A DNA stretch of 64,000 bases from Ornithodoros turicata (taxonomy: Eukaryota; Arthropoda; Arachnida; Ixodida; Argasidae): the NCBI RefSeq assembly GCF_037126465.1, contig NC_088202.1:33154213-33218212 (forward strand). The letters are read 5' to 3'. Position 1 is the first letter of the stretch; each line of letters starts with the position of its first letter. The notes below the pieces were generated by a model. The model did no database searches, was not told the origin of the DNA, and worked only from the letters and a program-made list of their open reading frames with translations. Positions 20,561-32,444 of the stretch are shown piece by piece. The position numbers and the translations under genes were made by a program.

Positions 20561-22580
20561 ATGGCAACTTTTTGCAATTACGGTCGTACCAACCGTACTG
20601 GGAAGGTTACAGGACCTAAATTTATACAGGTGAGTCACTCTTTATCGAGGAATAAATAGGCGTTCATTCTGTATATTTAGTTGACCATTATGAAGTGTTT
20701 TTTTGCCCAAAACGAGCACTGGATGCAGGTTGCTTGATCGCTCTTCCGACGTTCAATCGAGCACACTTGCATTTTACCCGGCGGCAAATACAGTTTGATT
20801 GCATAATATGCTTGAAAGAACACGTTACACTACACAGGTAGTGTTGTTATCAATATATGTGCGAGCACTCGAGCGCTTTTTTGCATGCATTGCTAGCATG
20901 GTACACGGTGTTCTCTGCGGAAGCAAGTGCCACATTCATTTCTTTGAATTACCTTCACGCACAAGTTCGGTATTACGTCATAATGAGACCACGATTGTCA
21001 CCTTTTTTCATGTATTGGTATTGTTTTGTGCCTTGGTTTGATTTGTGACAAGGAATCCTACGTAACGGTGGTGTGGCGCGACTTGAATAACGCCTTTGTC
21101 TGAGCTGTATCGTCAGCTTGTTACGATAGTAATAATTTGTAGCGTGTCGTGCTATTTGAAGCAGTTTTTAAGGGTGGTCTCTCAATACAGGTTTCGTCAT
21201 GAGGGCTACCCAGTGAATAATCTGTGTAGTGTGATACGGCTGGGTGTACAGGTAAGTATCACGTTCCTCATCCACTGGTTTCTACTTTACAGGAAGGAAC
21301 AACCTCAGTGCACGCACTGTGGTTAGCCTCTCTCAGTTTTGCATATTTTCTTACATGTTCACATCAGAAACACACCTTACACTTTAGGCTCCTTCACCCA
21401 GCAATATAAAAATTATAATTCTTTTTGGAAGAGTTCCCCATATTCTTTTTAGAATAGTTTTTCATCTTTTTAATTTTTAGAAGATACAGGGATTGTAAAC
21501 CATGTTTTAAACTGATGTTTTAACATTTGTCCAATGTATTTATTAAACAACATATTCATTTTTAACTGGTTGCACCCAAACCACTGTTCTGATGTATTAT
21601 TTCCTTTGTTGTCGATGCACCATAAAAATTGGAATAATCATCATCAATGCAGGTTACTTCACAGCTGCCTCGACATACTCAAGAAATGGGTGCAGAACCT
21701 GCGTAATGCCCACAAACTTTGATTACCACAGCACCTCAAGAAAGTATGTGTCACATGGGATTTTTAACATGGGATTCACAGTATATAATACCTTGTATTA
21801 ACTGTTGTAGATCTAAGCCGTCTCTACAGTACACTCTCAGAAATTAAAACCGTGATAATTGTTTCAGTTAATAGGCATGCACATATATGCTATAAGAAGA
21901 AAATTATTTCTTGAGAATGCACTTCTCTGGCTACTGGTGTTGTTTACATCTACTGTTGATCACATTCATTTATCACATATTATATTCTTATATATATTAT
22001 TATATTAACATATATTTGATCACATTAAATTCAAAATTCATCATATATAAGAAAATACCAGGAGGGAAGTTGCTATTCATTGCTCATGCTAACCTAAAAT
22101 TGAGTGCTACAAATTTAGAGAGAGTACCTGTCCATTGTCATTCCTAAAATATATATTATCATTGTAGCAAGGTCATAAAACAATAAATGTAGTCTTTTGT
22201 GACCTCCCTGCACGTTCATTGTATCCTGAAACGCATAAGTGCAAGAAATAACTTGAATAAACTTGATGTTGTATAAACTTGATATAAAATGTTGAATAAT
22301 ATAATGTATGATATAAAATGTTGAATAAACTTGAACTTGTATATTCTCTTTACTCACCATCAGTGACCTTCTTTACAAAAGCATATCGTGTTAGATTTTT
22401 TTTGTTTACGTTTCACAGACGGGGTACACGAGGGCCAAAATGACAAAATCACAAGTGTTTCAAGCTCCAAATCGTCCTGCTGCAATTATCCTGTTGCAGA
22501 TCATACGTGTGTAGTGCAAGAAGGCCCTTGCACATCAAAATGTCAGATGGGAGTCACAGTTAATGCAAAGTGGTTCCTAT
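20561..22580 (+). ncRNA. Possible divergent spliced transcript, not recognised
   Basis: Exon-like pieces follow each other on the plus strand: 20561-20629 (ATG in good context, donor CAG|GTGAGT), 21191-21251 (acceptor CAATACAG, donor CAG|GTAAGT), one starting at 21653 (acceptor AATGCAG) and one at 22419 (acceptor TTTACGTTTCACAG). The frames do not join into a long protein; the first ATG would give MATFCNYGRTNRTGKV and then stop in the next exon. The simplest reading is a non-coding divergent RNA from the RRP1 promoter, or an uncharacterised short gene. Confidence 0.3.
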
Positions 22581-22589
22581 GAGAGACTT

Positions 22590-23866
22590 CGATGCTGAAC
22601 AAAATTGTGCAAACTGCGGAAGGTGCCATAGAAGGTATTCAGAAAGCGTGTCTGGGGCTCGATCTTCAACTGGTCGTTATCCCATAACGCGCGTTAAATG
22701 CATCACTTTGGCCCGTGATTCGCCACGAGCTCTTGCGCGAGCCTACCAGAGCGGTTTTGGAGCGCGCGAACTTTAAATATAACGATAACGACAAGTTGAA
22801 GATCGCGGCCCTGGTCTCACAACGGTGCTACGACGCTCTCTTTTAGATGACGATGATACTCATTGGAGTTTCAGATGTGCAGCTGCATTTTTTCGAACGT
22901 GCTCCACATAACAAGCATGACAAAGTCAGCACTGGATAGCAGGCCCCCGTTCCCGTTCCTAAGCAGCTTTGCTCACGCTGCAGTTGTATTCAGCAAAAGC
23001 ATGTGAGTACTGGAGAAGGACATTCAGTTTGGCACAACTGCGCCTGCAAATAATCAGAACAAATGAAGGAAGAAACAAACAAACATAGAAGGGCTGTACT
23101 TCAAAAAGAGGTAAATCTTCTGTCTCAAGGAGGTGTTACCACTTTTAAGTAACTTAATTGATTAAGCTTACATCACTACCTGATTAACTGTCCTAACGAG
23201 CGTGTTCTAATTGCGTGAAGCAATTAAATCACGCTCACAACGTATTTGGGCTGCTTCGGTGTGTCCATATTTGCGAGGCAAAGCACCGCAGTCGTTCACT
23301 AAAAGACACTTTCTGCGGCGGTGCTTGATATAAATCATACGAAACCGATACACGGCTAAAACGACGGCTGTGATTCTACAGAACGATCTCTTTCTGCCAT
23401 GCGAGTATATCCTTTCCCGGACCGTTCTTTATGGAACAATTTTTGTCCAGAACGTAGCACGGGATATTACATACATGGTGGTTGTTAACCTCACATCGTT
23501 TCTTGTTGAAATATTGGCTGGGAAACGTACTGTAGTACAATCCCCAGCGCTGCACTGCTGTGACGGTCTAGTTTCGGAATGCAAAACATAACGTAATTAA
23601 GAATCGAACGGCAGGACACCTGTGAAACACTGTTAGGATACATCAGTATACTGGCACCTTACAAAATTGTGTGATGACAAGCAACGATCAACGCCTGCAG
23701 CGCAATAAATACTCACAATCTCCGTTGCCTCCCATTGTTTTCTATGGGCGCACACTGCGCTTTAGGGCCTCCCAACATGGCGGCCCGAATGCACGCCTCT
23801 CCCCCGCGAGCCCCTCTCCCATGCGCCATCCAGCCTTTATAGATAGTAGATAGAGATCAGTGACCT
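22590..23866. other. Intergenic, no bounded element
   Basis: No gene, terminal repeats or recognisable protein fragment seen. The stretch 22240-22340 just upstream is an AT-rich imperfect repeat of TTGAATAAACTTGA and GATATAAAATG. Confidence 0.5.
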
Positions 23867-24476
23867 TAGCCTTACAGGGTTGCCAGACTGGGCTATAAAC
23901 CGCCAAATTGGGCTACTTTTTGTGACATTTGGCGGGGTGTTTTTCATGTTGGCTATTTTTGGGCTATTCCAGCGTTTCACGCCCACGTGCTCTCGGGCGA
24001 CAGCACACAACGACTGCCACCACGGTCACCCCTCTTCCTTACACTCTATGAAAGCTTTTACGTTTTGTAAGCACGTGGCAGGCACGCATATATTTGTGTT
24101 CCAGCATACGGAGCCTCCATGTGCGTCCCCTTTTCAGGCAGGCGACAACTCCGTCGTCTGCTACGAGCGCCTGCATTTTGACTCCCACATCGCATTGGGC
24201 GTCAGCGGCGCGGGGTTGCGTTTTGCTCGATTTTTCGCTACAGGAGGAGGGTAAAAGTGGAATGAAGGATACTAGTGTAGTAAAACTGTCATATATGCTA
24301 GTAGAGCTGGTCATGGGTTGTAAAATATGTTGTTGATGCTTTGTAAAGTTCGTCTAAACTCGTCACTGCACCTGCACACGCAGTAGTGTCTCGGCCAACG
24401 AATTACAATAGTAAACATGGGAATGTGTACAGACAACAGAAATATGTTAACTGAAAGCAGATTTTATTAAAACGTC

Positions 24477-24686
24477 TCATTCAAGTTCAACGCCTGCTGC
24501 CGTTTTGCTTGAAAACGACGTTGTTTTACCGACATGCTCCTGTCGCAAGTGCACCCTCAATCGCAGTTTTACAAATTTGCCCACGATTACATGATATAGT
24601 TCTTCTTTGTGTTGGTCACAAGCTGGAAGATTATTGTCCACGTTATTATGAATAAAAGTCGACACAGTCTTGAAAGGTGAGCGCAT
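24477..24686 (-). CDS. P transposase, probable C-terminal end
   Basis: This frame reads DNNLPACDQHKEELYHVIV and GKFVKLRLRVHLRQEHVGK before the stop at 24479-24477. The acidic-to-basic pattern and the FVKLRLRVHLRQEH stretch match the C-terminus of P transposases. It is in a different frame from the preceding part. The change could be one indel near 24680 or a short intron (donor CG|GTATAT, acceptor CCTTTCAAG). Confidence 0.65.
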   Translation of the reverse strand: MRSPFKTVSTFIHNNVDNNLPACDQHKEELYHVIVGKFVKLRLRVHLRQEHVGKTTSFSSKTAAGVELE

Positions 24687-25695
24687 CGCATAAATGCGTT
24701 TCGAAGCAGAAATCGCTCTGAATGCCTCTTCACATGTGCTACGCTACCCGAAATATACCGAAGATTCATTGCACCACGTACGTGTTCACGAAGCTCAGTG
24801 AGCTTGTTGTGGCTTTCCGGAGATTCTGCACATAATCCGGCGTTGCATGATTGGCATAACCTCGTCGACTTCAGGGCACGTTTCACAACAAACCCGCCGA
24901 TATGTGACAGGATATCGCACTCGGCACCAGTTACCTCTTCGATAAATACCTCCTCCAGGTCGCTGTCTTCATCCCGTTCGTCGGAGATTTTTTCAACTTG
25001 ATTGCTCAGCAGATCTGCGAGGTAATCGCTGTCGTCGATGTTGTAGTTGCCAGTCCGTGGGGTGTGCAGGAACTGGCAGACAGAAATCAGTTTCAAGGCA
25101 TGCTTGACGTCGTATGCGGTTGGTACAGGTTTTTTGAGCCTGACTACTGAAAAGAGGTTCTCCAGGCAGTCTTGGCTCAAACGTCCGGTTAAAAAGAATT
25201 CGTAGCCATGCACCTTCAGGGCCTCTTCGTGCAACTTCAGTACAACATCTGTCGATATAATAACACCGGCCTGAGCTGGCTTCCAATGGAGTGTCGCGCC
25301 CATCTTCATGTCACGAATGGTGTTACTTGTCAGTTTGAGGACGTCGAGAGCCATTGCATACTTGTCAGGATTCGCGTAGCTCAGAGCCAGATCTCGGTGC
25401 CTTGACGCCATAAACTTGAACCAATTTGCAATTAGCTCCATGAACCACGCCGTTGTCTCAGCTGTCACAGGAAGGACATCTTTTTCAATCAAGTATCGGA
25501 TGGCTGGCGGTGCCTCACGAAAGAGCCTCACGGCTATTCCGACCTTCATTTTCGTGAAGTGGCCATCACTGATGTGAACATCAGAAAGTGCAGGGGCAAT
25601 CTTCAACTCATTGCTTCGGTCGTAGTCTAGGACAGCTTGGACGTGTTCCACAGTCACAATGTTACTGGGCAGGTTGTTTGCTTTTTTTTGTTTCT
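24680..25695 (-). CDS. P transposase, insertion and C-terminal catalytic domains
   Basis: Continuation of the P/THAP9-type transposase. It begins NNLPSNIVTVEHVQAVLDYD and runs through a helical GTP-binding-type insertion region to GRLSQDCLENLFSVVR near 25150. That motif carries the Asp and Glu that complete the RNase-H-like active site in this family. It is out of frame with the upstream part because of one extra A in an A8 run at about 25687. With A7 the two parts read straight through, so the break may be recent or a sequencing error. Confidence 0.92.
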
Positions 25696-26805
25696 TCTCC
25701 AAGTGTGAAACTGCGATGTGTCAGAAGCTGGGCCTTGATATTTTTCAGCACATGAGACGGGTCCGGCATGAAGAATAACTCCCGGTTGGCAAAATAAGGG
25801 TGAGGGACGGAATCGACAGTGTTTGAGTCTCGGTGGCTTGAAAATCCCAGATACCTCCACATGGATCTGTTGGCGCTGCCCATGTCGCTAGTCACCACAA
25901 GCACCTTGAAACCAATCTCTGAGCACAATCGAATAATTTCAAAAGTCTGATCTTTCAGCACCTGTCCATCAATTGACGCTCCGGTGAAGTGGTACGCTAT
26001 AACTTGTTTCCATCTGCTATTCAGGCCTCCAAGCATGAATACCAACGCGTTCTTTGCAAGTTTCTCAGGCTGATGTGGCATAGTTACTGCTCCGAGCAAG
26101 ACATCCTGGGAACGGTCGTGATCGAAGCCCTCGGTTATCTTCATCTCGTCAAGAAAAAGGACACAGTCCCTTTCAATATCGCTCATGCTCTTCACCTTAC
26201 TTTCGAGAATCTTGAAAACTTCGTGCAAAATTCCAGGCAAGAATGCGATGTTCTGCAGTCGCCGAATCAGAGTGTGGTTAGACGGTAGAGGGTACCGAAG
26301 CGAGAGCAGCACTTCGTAACCTGTAGTTCCACAGCTGAATTTGATTTGCAGAGCATGCTTAATTGTTTCCACTGACCATGTGTTGCCCTTGTTATGTGGT
26401 CGAAGAGCCGCCTTCTTCTGATCTTCATTAAGGAAGGGCATGTTTAGGAGTCGCTGCAACTGCTCTTCTAAAGCTGCTACCCTTCTTCGCAGTTTCTTGT
26501 CTGTGTTTTGAGAAGCCACGTGCTTCGACTTCAGGTCTTCATTTTGCCTCAGGGCATCATGGAGAAGTTTTCTTAGTTCCGCAGATTCGAAGTCGTCACC
26601 TTTGGCTGGGGCACAGGCTGACGGTGGGACCGCCTCCCTGCTTTCATTGCTTGCATTATCCAAGCTCACTGTGATGTTCTGCTGCACAGGGTTTTCCTCG
26701 GCAAAATTGTTCCGGCTTGAAGGACCCATGGTAACGTCCGGAGACTGATCCATTGATTCCTGTTGGCTTCCTTTGGGGCATGTGTCGTCGCCAATTGCTG
26801 GTTCC
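25696..26805 (-). CDS. P transposase, coiled coil and catalytic core
   Basis: After MDQSPDV (26753) comes a helical, coiled-coil-like region (RKLLHDALRQNEDLKSKH, RRRVAALEEQLQRLL), the dimerisation segment in P transposase. Then comes the RNase-H-like core: CVLFLDEMKI (first Asp), VVTSDMGSANRSMWRYLG (second Asp) and FFMPDPSHVLKNIKAQLL. The upstream splice acceptor is uncertain: the frame is open to about 26815, with candidate AGs at 26805-26835. The order of domains is that of vertebrate THAP9 and insect P elements. Confidence 0.92.
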
Positions 26806-26938
26806 GTTGTTTGTCTTACGCGGTGGCTTACGCCTCAGCGGCATAGCTGAAATGGAACGGCAGCTGTATGTGAGATCATGCCTATAACCAACGAGAGTCA
26901 GTCAAAAAGCATGCAATGGGTTCCACACAGCTAGGTAC

Positions 26939-27036
26939 TCATGCCGAAAGTCAAACAAGGTTGGCACAGCATCCTGTCTGAGCTTCCTCCTCCCGTCTAG
27001 CCTACTCTGCTCAAAGGCGTCGGGCTCGAAGTGTTT
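26939..27036 (-). CDS. P transposase exon 2, second half of THAP domain
   Basis: Acceptor TTAAATTTCAG, donor CATGA|GTACCT. It encodes KHFEPDAFEQ, RRKLRQDAVPTLF: the histidine that completes the C-X2-H of the zinc finger and the terminal AVPTLF box. The finger is split by the intron exactly between C-E and K-H. Confidence 0.9.
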
Positions 27037-27115
27037 CTGAAATTTAACGTAAATAACCACTGACCTACCGGAATACACGGTACACACTGCACGCTGCAAA
27101 GGTGCTTGCTTATAC

Positions 27116-27268
27116 CTCGCACACGTACGAGCTCCTTGTTGGTTCCCATTCTGCTCTCTTTACTTGCGCGAGCCAAACATCTTTCCGCTTTTTTGATGCT
27201 GGGAAGCGATACAAACGCGCACCTTTCCGAGAGTGATTGGCACACTTGGGAGCACAGCACCCTGGCAT
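27116..27268 (-). CDS. P transposase exon 1, THAP zinc finger
   Basis: ATG at 27268 opens MPGCCAPKCANHSRKGARLY, RFPASKKRKDVWLAQVKR, SSYVCE, ending GAG|GTATAA. The C-X4-C pair, the YRFP motif and the W in the helix are THAP signatures. This is the DNA-binding domain that recognises the element's own ends. The 79-nt intron to exon 2 is in phase 0. Confidence 0.93.
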
Positions 27269-27991
27269 TTTTCTGCACGACGTATCATGCGAGCAACGCG
27301 CCCTGCAGATCTCCACGCACGCTGGTCTTCGTCCGCCAACCGAATGTATTTGCTCAATCAAGTAAGAACTGCTCAAACAAGAGCGAACGCTGGTTCGCGA
27401 CCTCTTTGGCCGATAAATCAACGACCTCATACCAACAAAACGGAGATTATCTGAGCCCTAGCAGTGGTTCTCAAATAAGTAAAGAAAAGAAAGAAGGAGC
27501 ACTTTCATGCGTAAAGCCCGATGCAAAAGAACTGTGACCCGAACGCGGTACACGCAGGAAAAATGGGACGGAACAATAGTATTACCCGAGGTTTGTAAAG
27601 AGTGCAATAATCTTTTTCAAGACGCAAGCACACATGGAGCCGCGGAACGACAGGTTTCAGCAGTAATAGAGGCAGTTCTGACACGTTTGTTGCTCGCTGG
27701 ATTTGAAATTCCAGACGGATGAGTTGCGATATTTGTTCCCAAAAAATACAATGACGCTAAGATACAGAAGAAATGCAATACATGTGCCGGATGGCCGCTC
27801 GAACGCGCAAAATGCACAGCGGGCAATCGGCAGTGCGTAGCAAGTTGGGAGTCAAAATGCGCGCTCCGCGCGAGGAGGAAAGGCGGCGTTGGCACGGTTA
27901 AAAGTTGTCTCCTCCCTGAAAAGCGGAGAAGCCGCAGCAACCCATGGAGGCTCCCTATTCCAGCACATAATGCACTGCCGTCTGTCGAGAG

Positions 27992-28759
27992 CAGACTTGT
28001 ACGTAACGGGTAATTGCGTTACTAGTAATCAATTACTTTTTTTAGTAATTTGTAACGTAATCGATTACTTTTGGGGCCCAGTAATTTTTTGAGTAATTCA
28101 ATTACAATTTTCAGTAATCAATTACCAAGTAAGCGATTACTTGGAAACTAAAGAATCAACATTGTTCGGGACGACGCACACACACATATATGGGATGATT
28201 CACCGCTGCGAGAAGACAAAACCAACTGCCCTCTGCAAGTTCGGTGCAAGGCAGCTGTCTTATCTCTAGGGCTTTTCCCGCAACAATTACTTACCCGAGG
28301 ACCCCGAGGTCAATTGCCACAGTGTTCCGCACGTGTAGTGTATTTTTGAGTCCACTGTCCTCTCCCCATTCATGTGTACTATCTATCCGTAACCCGGCCT
28401 GTATGCAGTAAGTTGGACTGTAGGTTGTACCGTGAACCTGATGAGTCATTTGTGGGAGTTCCAGTTGGAGCTCTTTGCACAGAACTCTCAAAACTCTCAA
28501 CCTCTCGACACATTTTTCACAGAACTCTGGACCCCGATAACCCCTTTTTTTTGTGGATATCTTTTCTTCTATATCTTTTTTCTATCTTTTTTTATATCGT
28601 TTTCTCAGATATCGAAAGTAATTGGCAAAGTAACACGTTACTTTTCAAGGCGTTACTTCATTACTTTTTCCGGCAAGTAATTTGTAACGGTAAAAAATTA
28701 CTTTTTCGTACAAGGTAACGGTAATCAATTACTTTTTTTTAGTAACGTGTACAAGTCTG
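27992..28759. mobile_element. hAT MITE with GTAAT motif arrays, inside the P element
   Basis: Ends CAGACTTGTAC and inverse GTACAAGTCTG, flanked by the perfect 8-bp duplication GTCGAGAG (27984-27991, 28760-28767). The terminal 130-150 bp on both sides are dense with GTAAT/ATTAC, making near-palindromic arrays. No coding capacity. It sits in the 5' flank of the P transposase gene and is therefore younger than the P element. Confidence 0.93.
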
Positions 28760-29348
28760 GTCGAGAGTAAAAAAAGTAATGATCCTTATACGTTCCCAGG
28801 TCGGACGTGTTAACGGGCAGCAGAATAGATATGAACACATACGAAGACACATATGTCGGAACCATTTTTCGGAATTCGGTGCTCCTGTGGCGGACACAGG
28901 TGGTGATACTGCAACGCAACTTTTGTTCGTGTACAGTCAGAATTTCCAAGGTCAAAGGAACCAATTCCCGTGCAACTTTATTGTTCTTTCTGAAAGTGCT
29001 AAGTTTGAATTACTTACACGAACTGGAGAGTGTGTAGTGGCTTGGGTTCGCTGGTATTATTAAAAGCCCCAAAACGAATGCTGTTGGAATATTAGACTAA
29101 CAGGTCTGTGCACACCTCAGTAACACGGTAGATGTTTCCGAAACTGTCAGGTCTCAGTCGAAGCCTTCTTTGCGTGCCATTGTCTAACGCGGCAGTCGAA
29201 CTGTAATTCAGCCAAGTCACGTTGATGAAAACAGACCTAGGAATAAGAATATAACAGCAACAACTTTATTTTATGAGGCTATGAGACGAGGCTTGAGAAC
29301 ATTCTTCGCGGGAAATTCGCTCTGTGGACAAATAGACGTTTCTGTAAA

Positions 29349-29424
29349 GACTTAGTCGCCACTAATAGCCATAGTTGCTTCGCGGCGTTAAAACGGAATA
29401 AACAAAATAAAATAAATACTTTGT
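29349..29424 (+). mobile_element. SINE 3' fragment inside the P element
   Basis: AGCCATAGTTGCTTCGCGGCG followed by TTAAAACGGAATAAACAAAATAAAATAAA matches the 3' end of the SINE at 45727-46024 (AGCCACAGTTGCTTCGCGGCG). The 5' tRNA part is missing. Confidence 0.75.
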
Positions 29425-29657
29425 GCCATCCGATGCCATCCTGAACAAGTTTACAAGCAAACTATAATGTATCCATAAAATAAGAGTTTATGCCTGTGCG
29501 CTTCTCATAACCCATGTGCAAGTTGCATATTCTCTCGGTCCTGTGAACAGAGTAGTGAAAACGCTTTTGCGTTGGCGTGCGTTGGCTATGTTTGGGCTAT
29601 TTTCTGAATCTGTTTTGGTGGGAGCCGAGTTCGGCATTTGGCAACCCTGTAGCCTTA

Positions 29658-30655
29658 GCCATAGCCTCTCCACATTTGAAGCAAGGGAAACAAGTAGCAA
29701 AGCGACATTCGAAAACAGGCTGATGAACATGGAAGAGCACAGATGGCCAAGAATAATATACAAAATGACGTTGTTTGCGGGAATTTCTACTCCGTGGAAT
29801 CTTAGAACGCGAAAATTAGAAGCCAAGTACAATATACCTGTTATGCTCCTAGAAAGGACATCACCAGGACAAAGAAATTCGAGAACAAGTTGCGGCAACA
29901 GAAACAGATACATGGAGAACAAGCATGGAGAAAAAAAAACGCATTGGAAATCTATAGGACGGAGAAGACACGTATAGCAAATGTCATTGGGCTCTACGAT
30001 AACTCCCAGGAAAGCGGTAGACTGTTTGAGGCAAGGTGTGGAGTGCTGCGCACAAGGGAGTGGAGGAGCAAGTTTGAGCCCATCGATGCTCACTGCCAGC
30101 TATGCAAGGAAGGACTTGTGGAGAACATACTGCATGTTGTACTGGACTGCGTCGCCCTCGGAGGTAAACGGACATGCCCTATAGAAGAAGCACTCGGCTT
30201 CTATGCGACCAGCGGAGAAAACGCAGAGGTGACAGCAACGAAACGCCGTTTGAGACGGTGGATGACACTGAACAGAGAGGAACGACAGAAACAGGATCGC
30301 AGCAAGGAGAATACCCCAGTACAAACAGGACCCAGCTCAACGACAACAAACTACGAAATAGTACCGGGCAACAAAGGCAGTGGTAACCTACACATACGCG
30401 AGGTACCAAGCAGAGTCAACGGAGAAGAGGCCAGCGCCACCACATGAACCGGAAGCCAAATATGAACCACAGAAAGACAGGGACGCAAATGAAAAGTTGA
30501 AAGGGCATTGAAATTGAAATGCAGGAAACTTATTGGCATGTCCGCACAGTTTGCTGTTTGCTGGACCCTCGTTACAAAGAGGCCCGCCAGGGGTGCCCCT
30601 ACTATCATTCCATCCATCCTTCCATCCATCCATCCAGCCAAGTGTGGGTCCAATG
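29658..30655 (+). pseudogene. LINE ORF2 3' end with (CATC)n tail
   Basis: Right after the P element the plus strand encodes the tail of a non-LTR reverse-transcriptase polyprotein: SLSTFEARETSSKATFENRL, HRWPRIIYKM, then after a frameshift near 29870 FEARCGVLRTREWRSKFEPI and CQLCKEGLVENILHVVLDC. The latter is the C-X2-C-X7-8-H-X4-C finger that ends many LINE proteins. An E/K/T-rich tail follows, and the 3' end is CCATCCATCC tandem repeats at 30610-30640. The 5' part is missing. The ORF beginning at 29890 uses a TTG and is not a real start. Confidence 0.8.
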
Positions 30656-30735
30656 TTTGTTTTGATGTAGTTTATGAATGTGTTCGTCAGTGTGAGATCG
30701 AGCAATTTTTTGCGCGTGTTAATCGTTTTGACGGA

Positions 30736-30867
30736 ATGTCTGCATCATTTACACAGTATGTCGTGTGCGAGCTGTGCAACATCAACCATAATCTTGGGAA
30801 AAAGCATGTTTATTCCAGGAAACATCAGCAAATAGTGAGCAATGTGTTGACCAAATTCGCGAAGAAG
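30736..30867 (+). CDS. CENATAC: CENATAC exon 1, first zinc finger
   Basis: [19 protein letters not shown], then [18 protein letters not shown], ending AAG|GTAATC. A C-X2-C-X9-H-X5-H finger of the U1/matrin type. The start codon is only about 80 bp beyond the repeat tail of the LINE, so the promoter is either very short or lies in LINE sequence. Confidence 0.92.
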
Positions 30868-32413
30868 GTAATCTGGAGCAAGCAAAGCTAGTCAAAATGT
30901 CAACATGTGACCAATGTTTTCAATTTAAGATAGCTGACGCTAAACACTCCATGAAAACCCCAGAAATATATGACGTGCAATGGGAACCGGGTGCCAAAGC
31001 TTGGTGTTACTTCTGCGTGTCTGAAGTCGAAAAGCACGAAAGAGACATTGATTTAGGAATTGCCGTCAAATGCCGGTCCTTTTTGTTACACTTAACCAGG
31101 TTAGATAGCTTCTGGTACAAGTTGTGTACTTTTGAAGAGTGTTTGAGTGTTTAGCCTACCCTCTTGTTTACTGTTTGCGTGTTTGAAGCTCGGAACACCT
31201 GGCAGCGTGCAAGCATTTCTTCTGGAAGAATAAAATCAGTAAAGCGAGGGTGAGCCACTACGTTATGGAATCGTCATTATTAGACAGGTAAGCAATGAGG
31301 CTGCGTAATGACTCTTATGGTGTGTAGGGGACGAGGAAAATTTATACAGCTAGCTCTGCGACGCGCTGTTCCTTGCGCGATATCCCTAACAGCACGTTTG
31401 CCTATGCTGTGCACGTTTGGCAGCCCAACCCACACTTTCCTGTGCACTGCCTACAGAAAAGGCCTTTGGAATCTCAGCTTTAGATGCGTGTCAGCAATAA
31501 TACGTAAAGCTCTTACAACCCTGACACATAATTAACAATGCCCGCCCCCCCCCCCCCCCAAAAAAAAAAAAAAATTTCAACTCCCCTGAACTTGGGACAT
31601 GAGATAAGCCACTGCTATTCCGGCAAGTGTTGTAGCATGGTACTGCAATGATTTGCCAGTTTCTAACTGCGAAGCAAAGTTCAAGCAACCTTTCTGCTGC
31701 AAATTAGACTATAAAACACGTTTTTTGTAATCCCATTTTTTAAAAAGTCTGTGCATGTGTTTGTGTTTGTTACATTTTGCGAATTCTGAATGAAACCAGC
31801 TGTGAAAAAATAGGGACAACAGCGAAACCCAGCAGGAAGACACAAGCACAGGAGGAAAGAGTAGACGGGACAACACTGGACGTTTATTTTCATAAAACTG
31901 CTTCTTCGAAGCGTGCCGTGCATGTGCAAGCCACTACAAGCGGAGTAACAGAAGCTATTCTGAACTGGTTGAGCGTGTGCCTAACCAGCCCTATCCAGAA
32001 ACAGGAATTCCTAATCTGTTCATATTAGAGACGGTTCACTTCTACATCTGTCCGAGTCAGGCTTATTTATGTGATAAGCTGCACACAGCTCTCCTTCATG
32101 TTTGGTTTCACTTTCACTCTTGTAACTACGTATCAATTAGCCCAGCAAGCAACACTGTTGTGAAAACAAAGCTTGCGACTGTACCAGTTTTTGAAGAGTT
32201 GATTCTTGTTCGAAATTTTAGCATTCCCTTCAAATTTGCATATTTTAAAAGAAATTATAAATATTTTATATTTAACAATATAGTAGTGTATAATTGCCTA
32301 CCTATGCCCCATTTCATTGAGAAAATCAGTATGTGTACAGCACTAGATATGTACAGTCTAAACTCGTTAATATATGACCAAGTCCGTTCCCGCCGATTTT
32401 GGTCATACCCCCC

Positions 32414-32444
<31 letters not shown>

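Larger units (their letters stand above)
23875..29649 (-). mobile_element. Full-length P element
   Basis: The termini CAGGGTTGCCA and its inverse are flanked by a perfect 8-bp duplication TAGCCTTA (23867-23874, 29650-29657), the size P elements make. Inside, on the minus strand, is a THAP/P-transposase gene covering 27268-24477. Near both ends, in direct orientation, are copies of GTTGGCTAT-N-TTTGGGCTATT (about 23948 and 29581), possible transposase-binding repeats. The length is 5775 bp. A 768-bp hAT MITE plus its duplication, and a SINE 3' fragment, account for part of it. It lies between RRP1 and CENATAC. Confidence 0.95.

Noticed and set aside
29488..30093. 201-codon minus-strand frame
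   Set aside because: It straddles the right end of the P element and the LINE; it is antisense to the LINE protein and not a gene.
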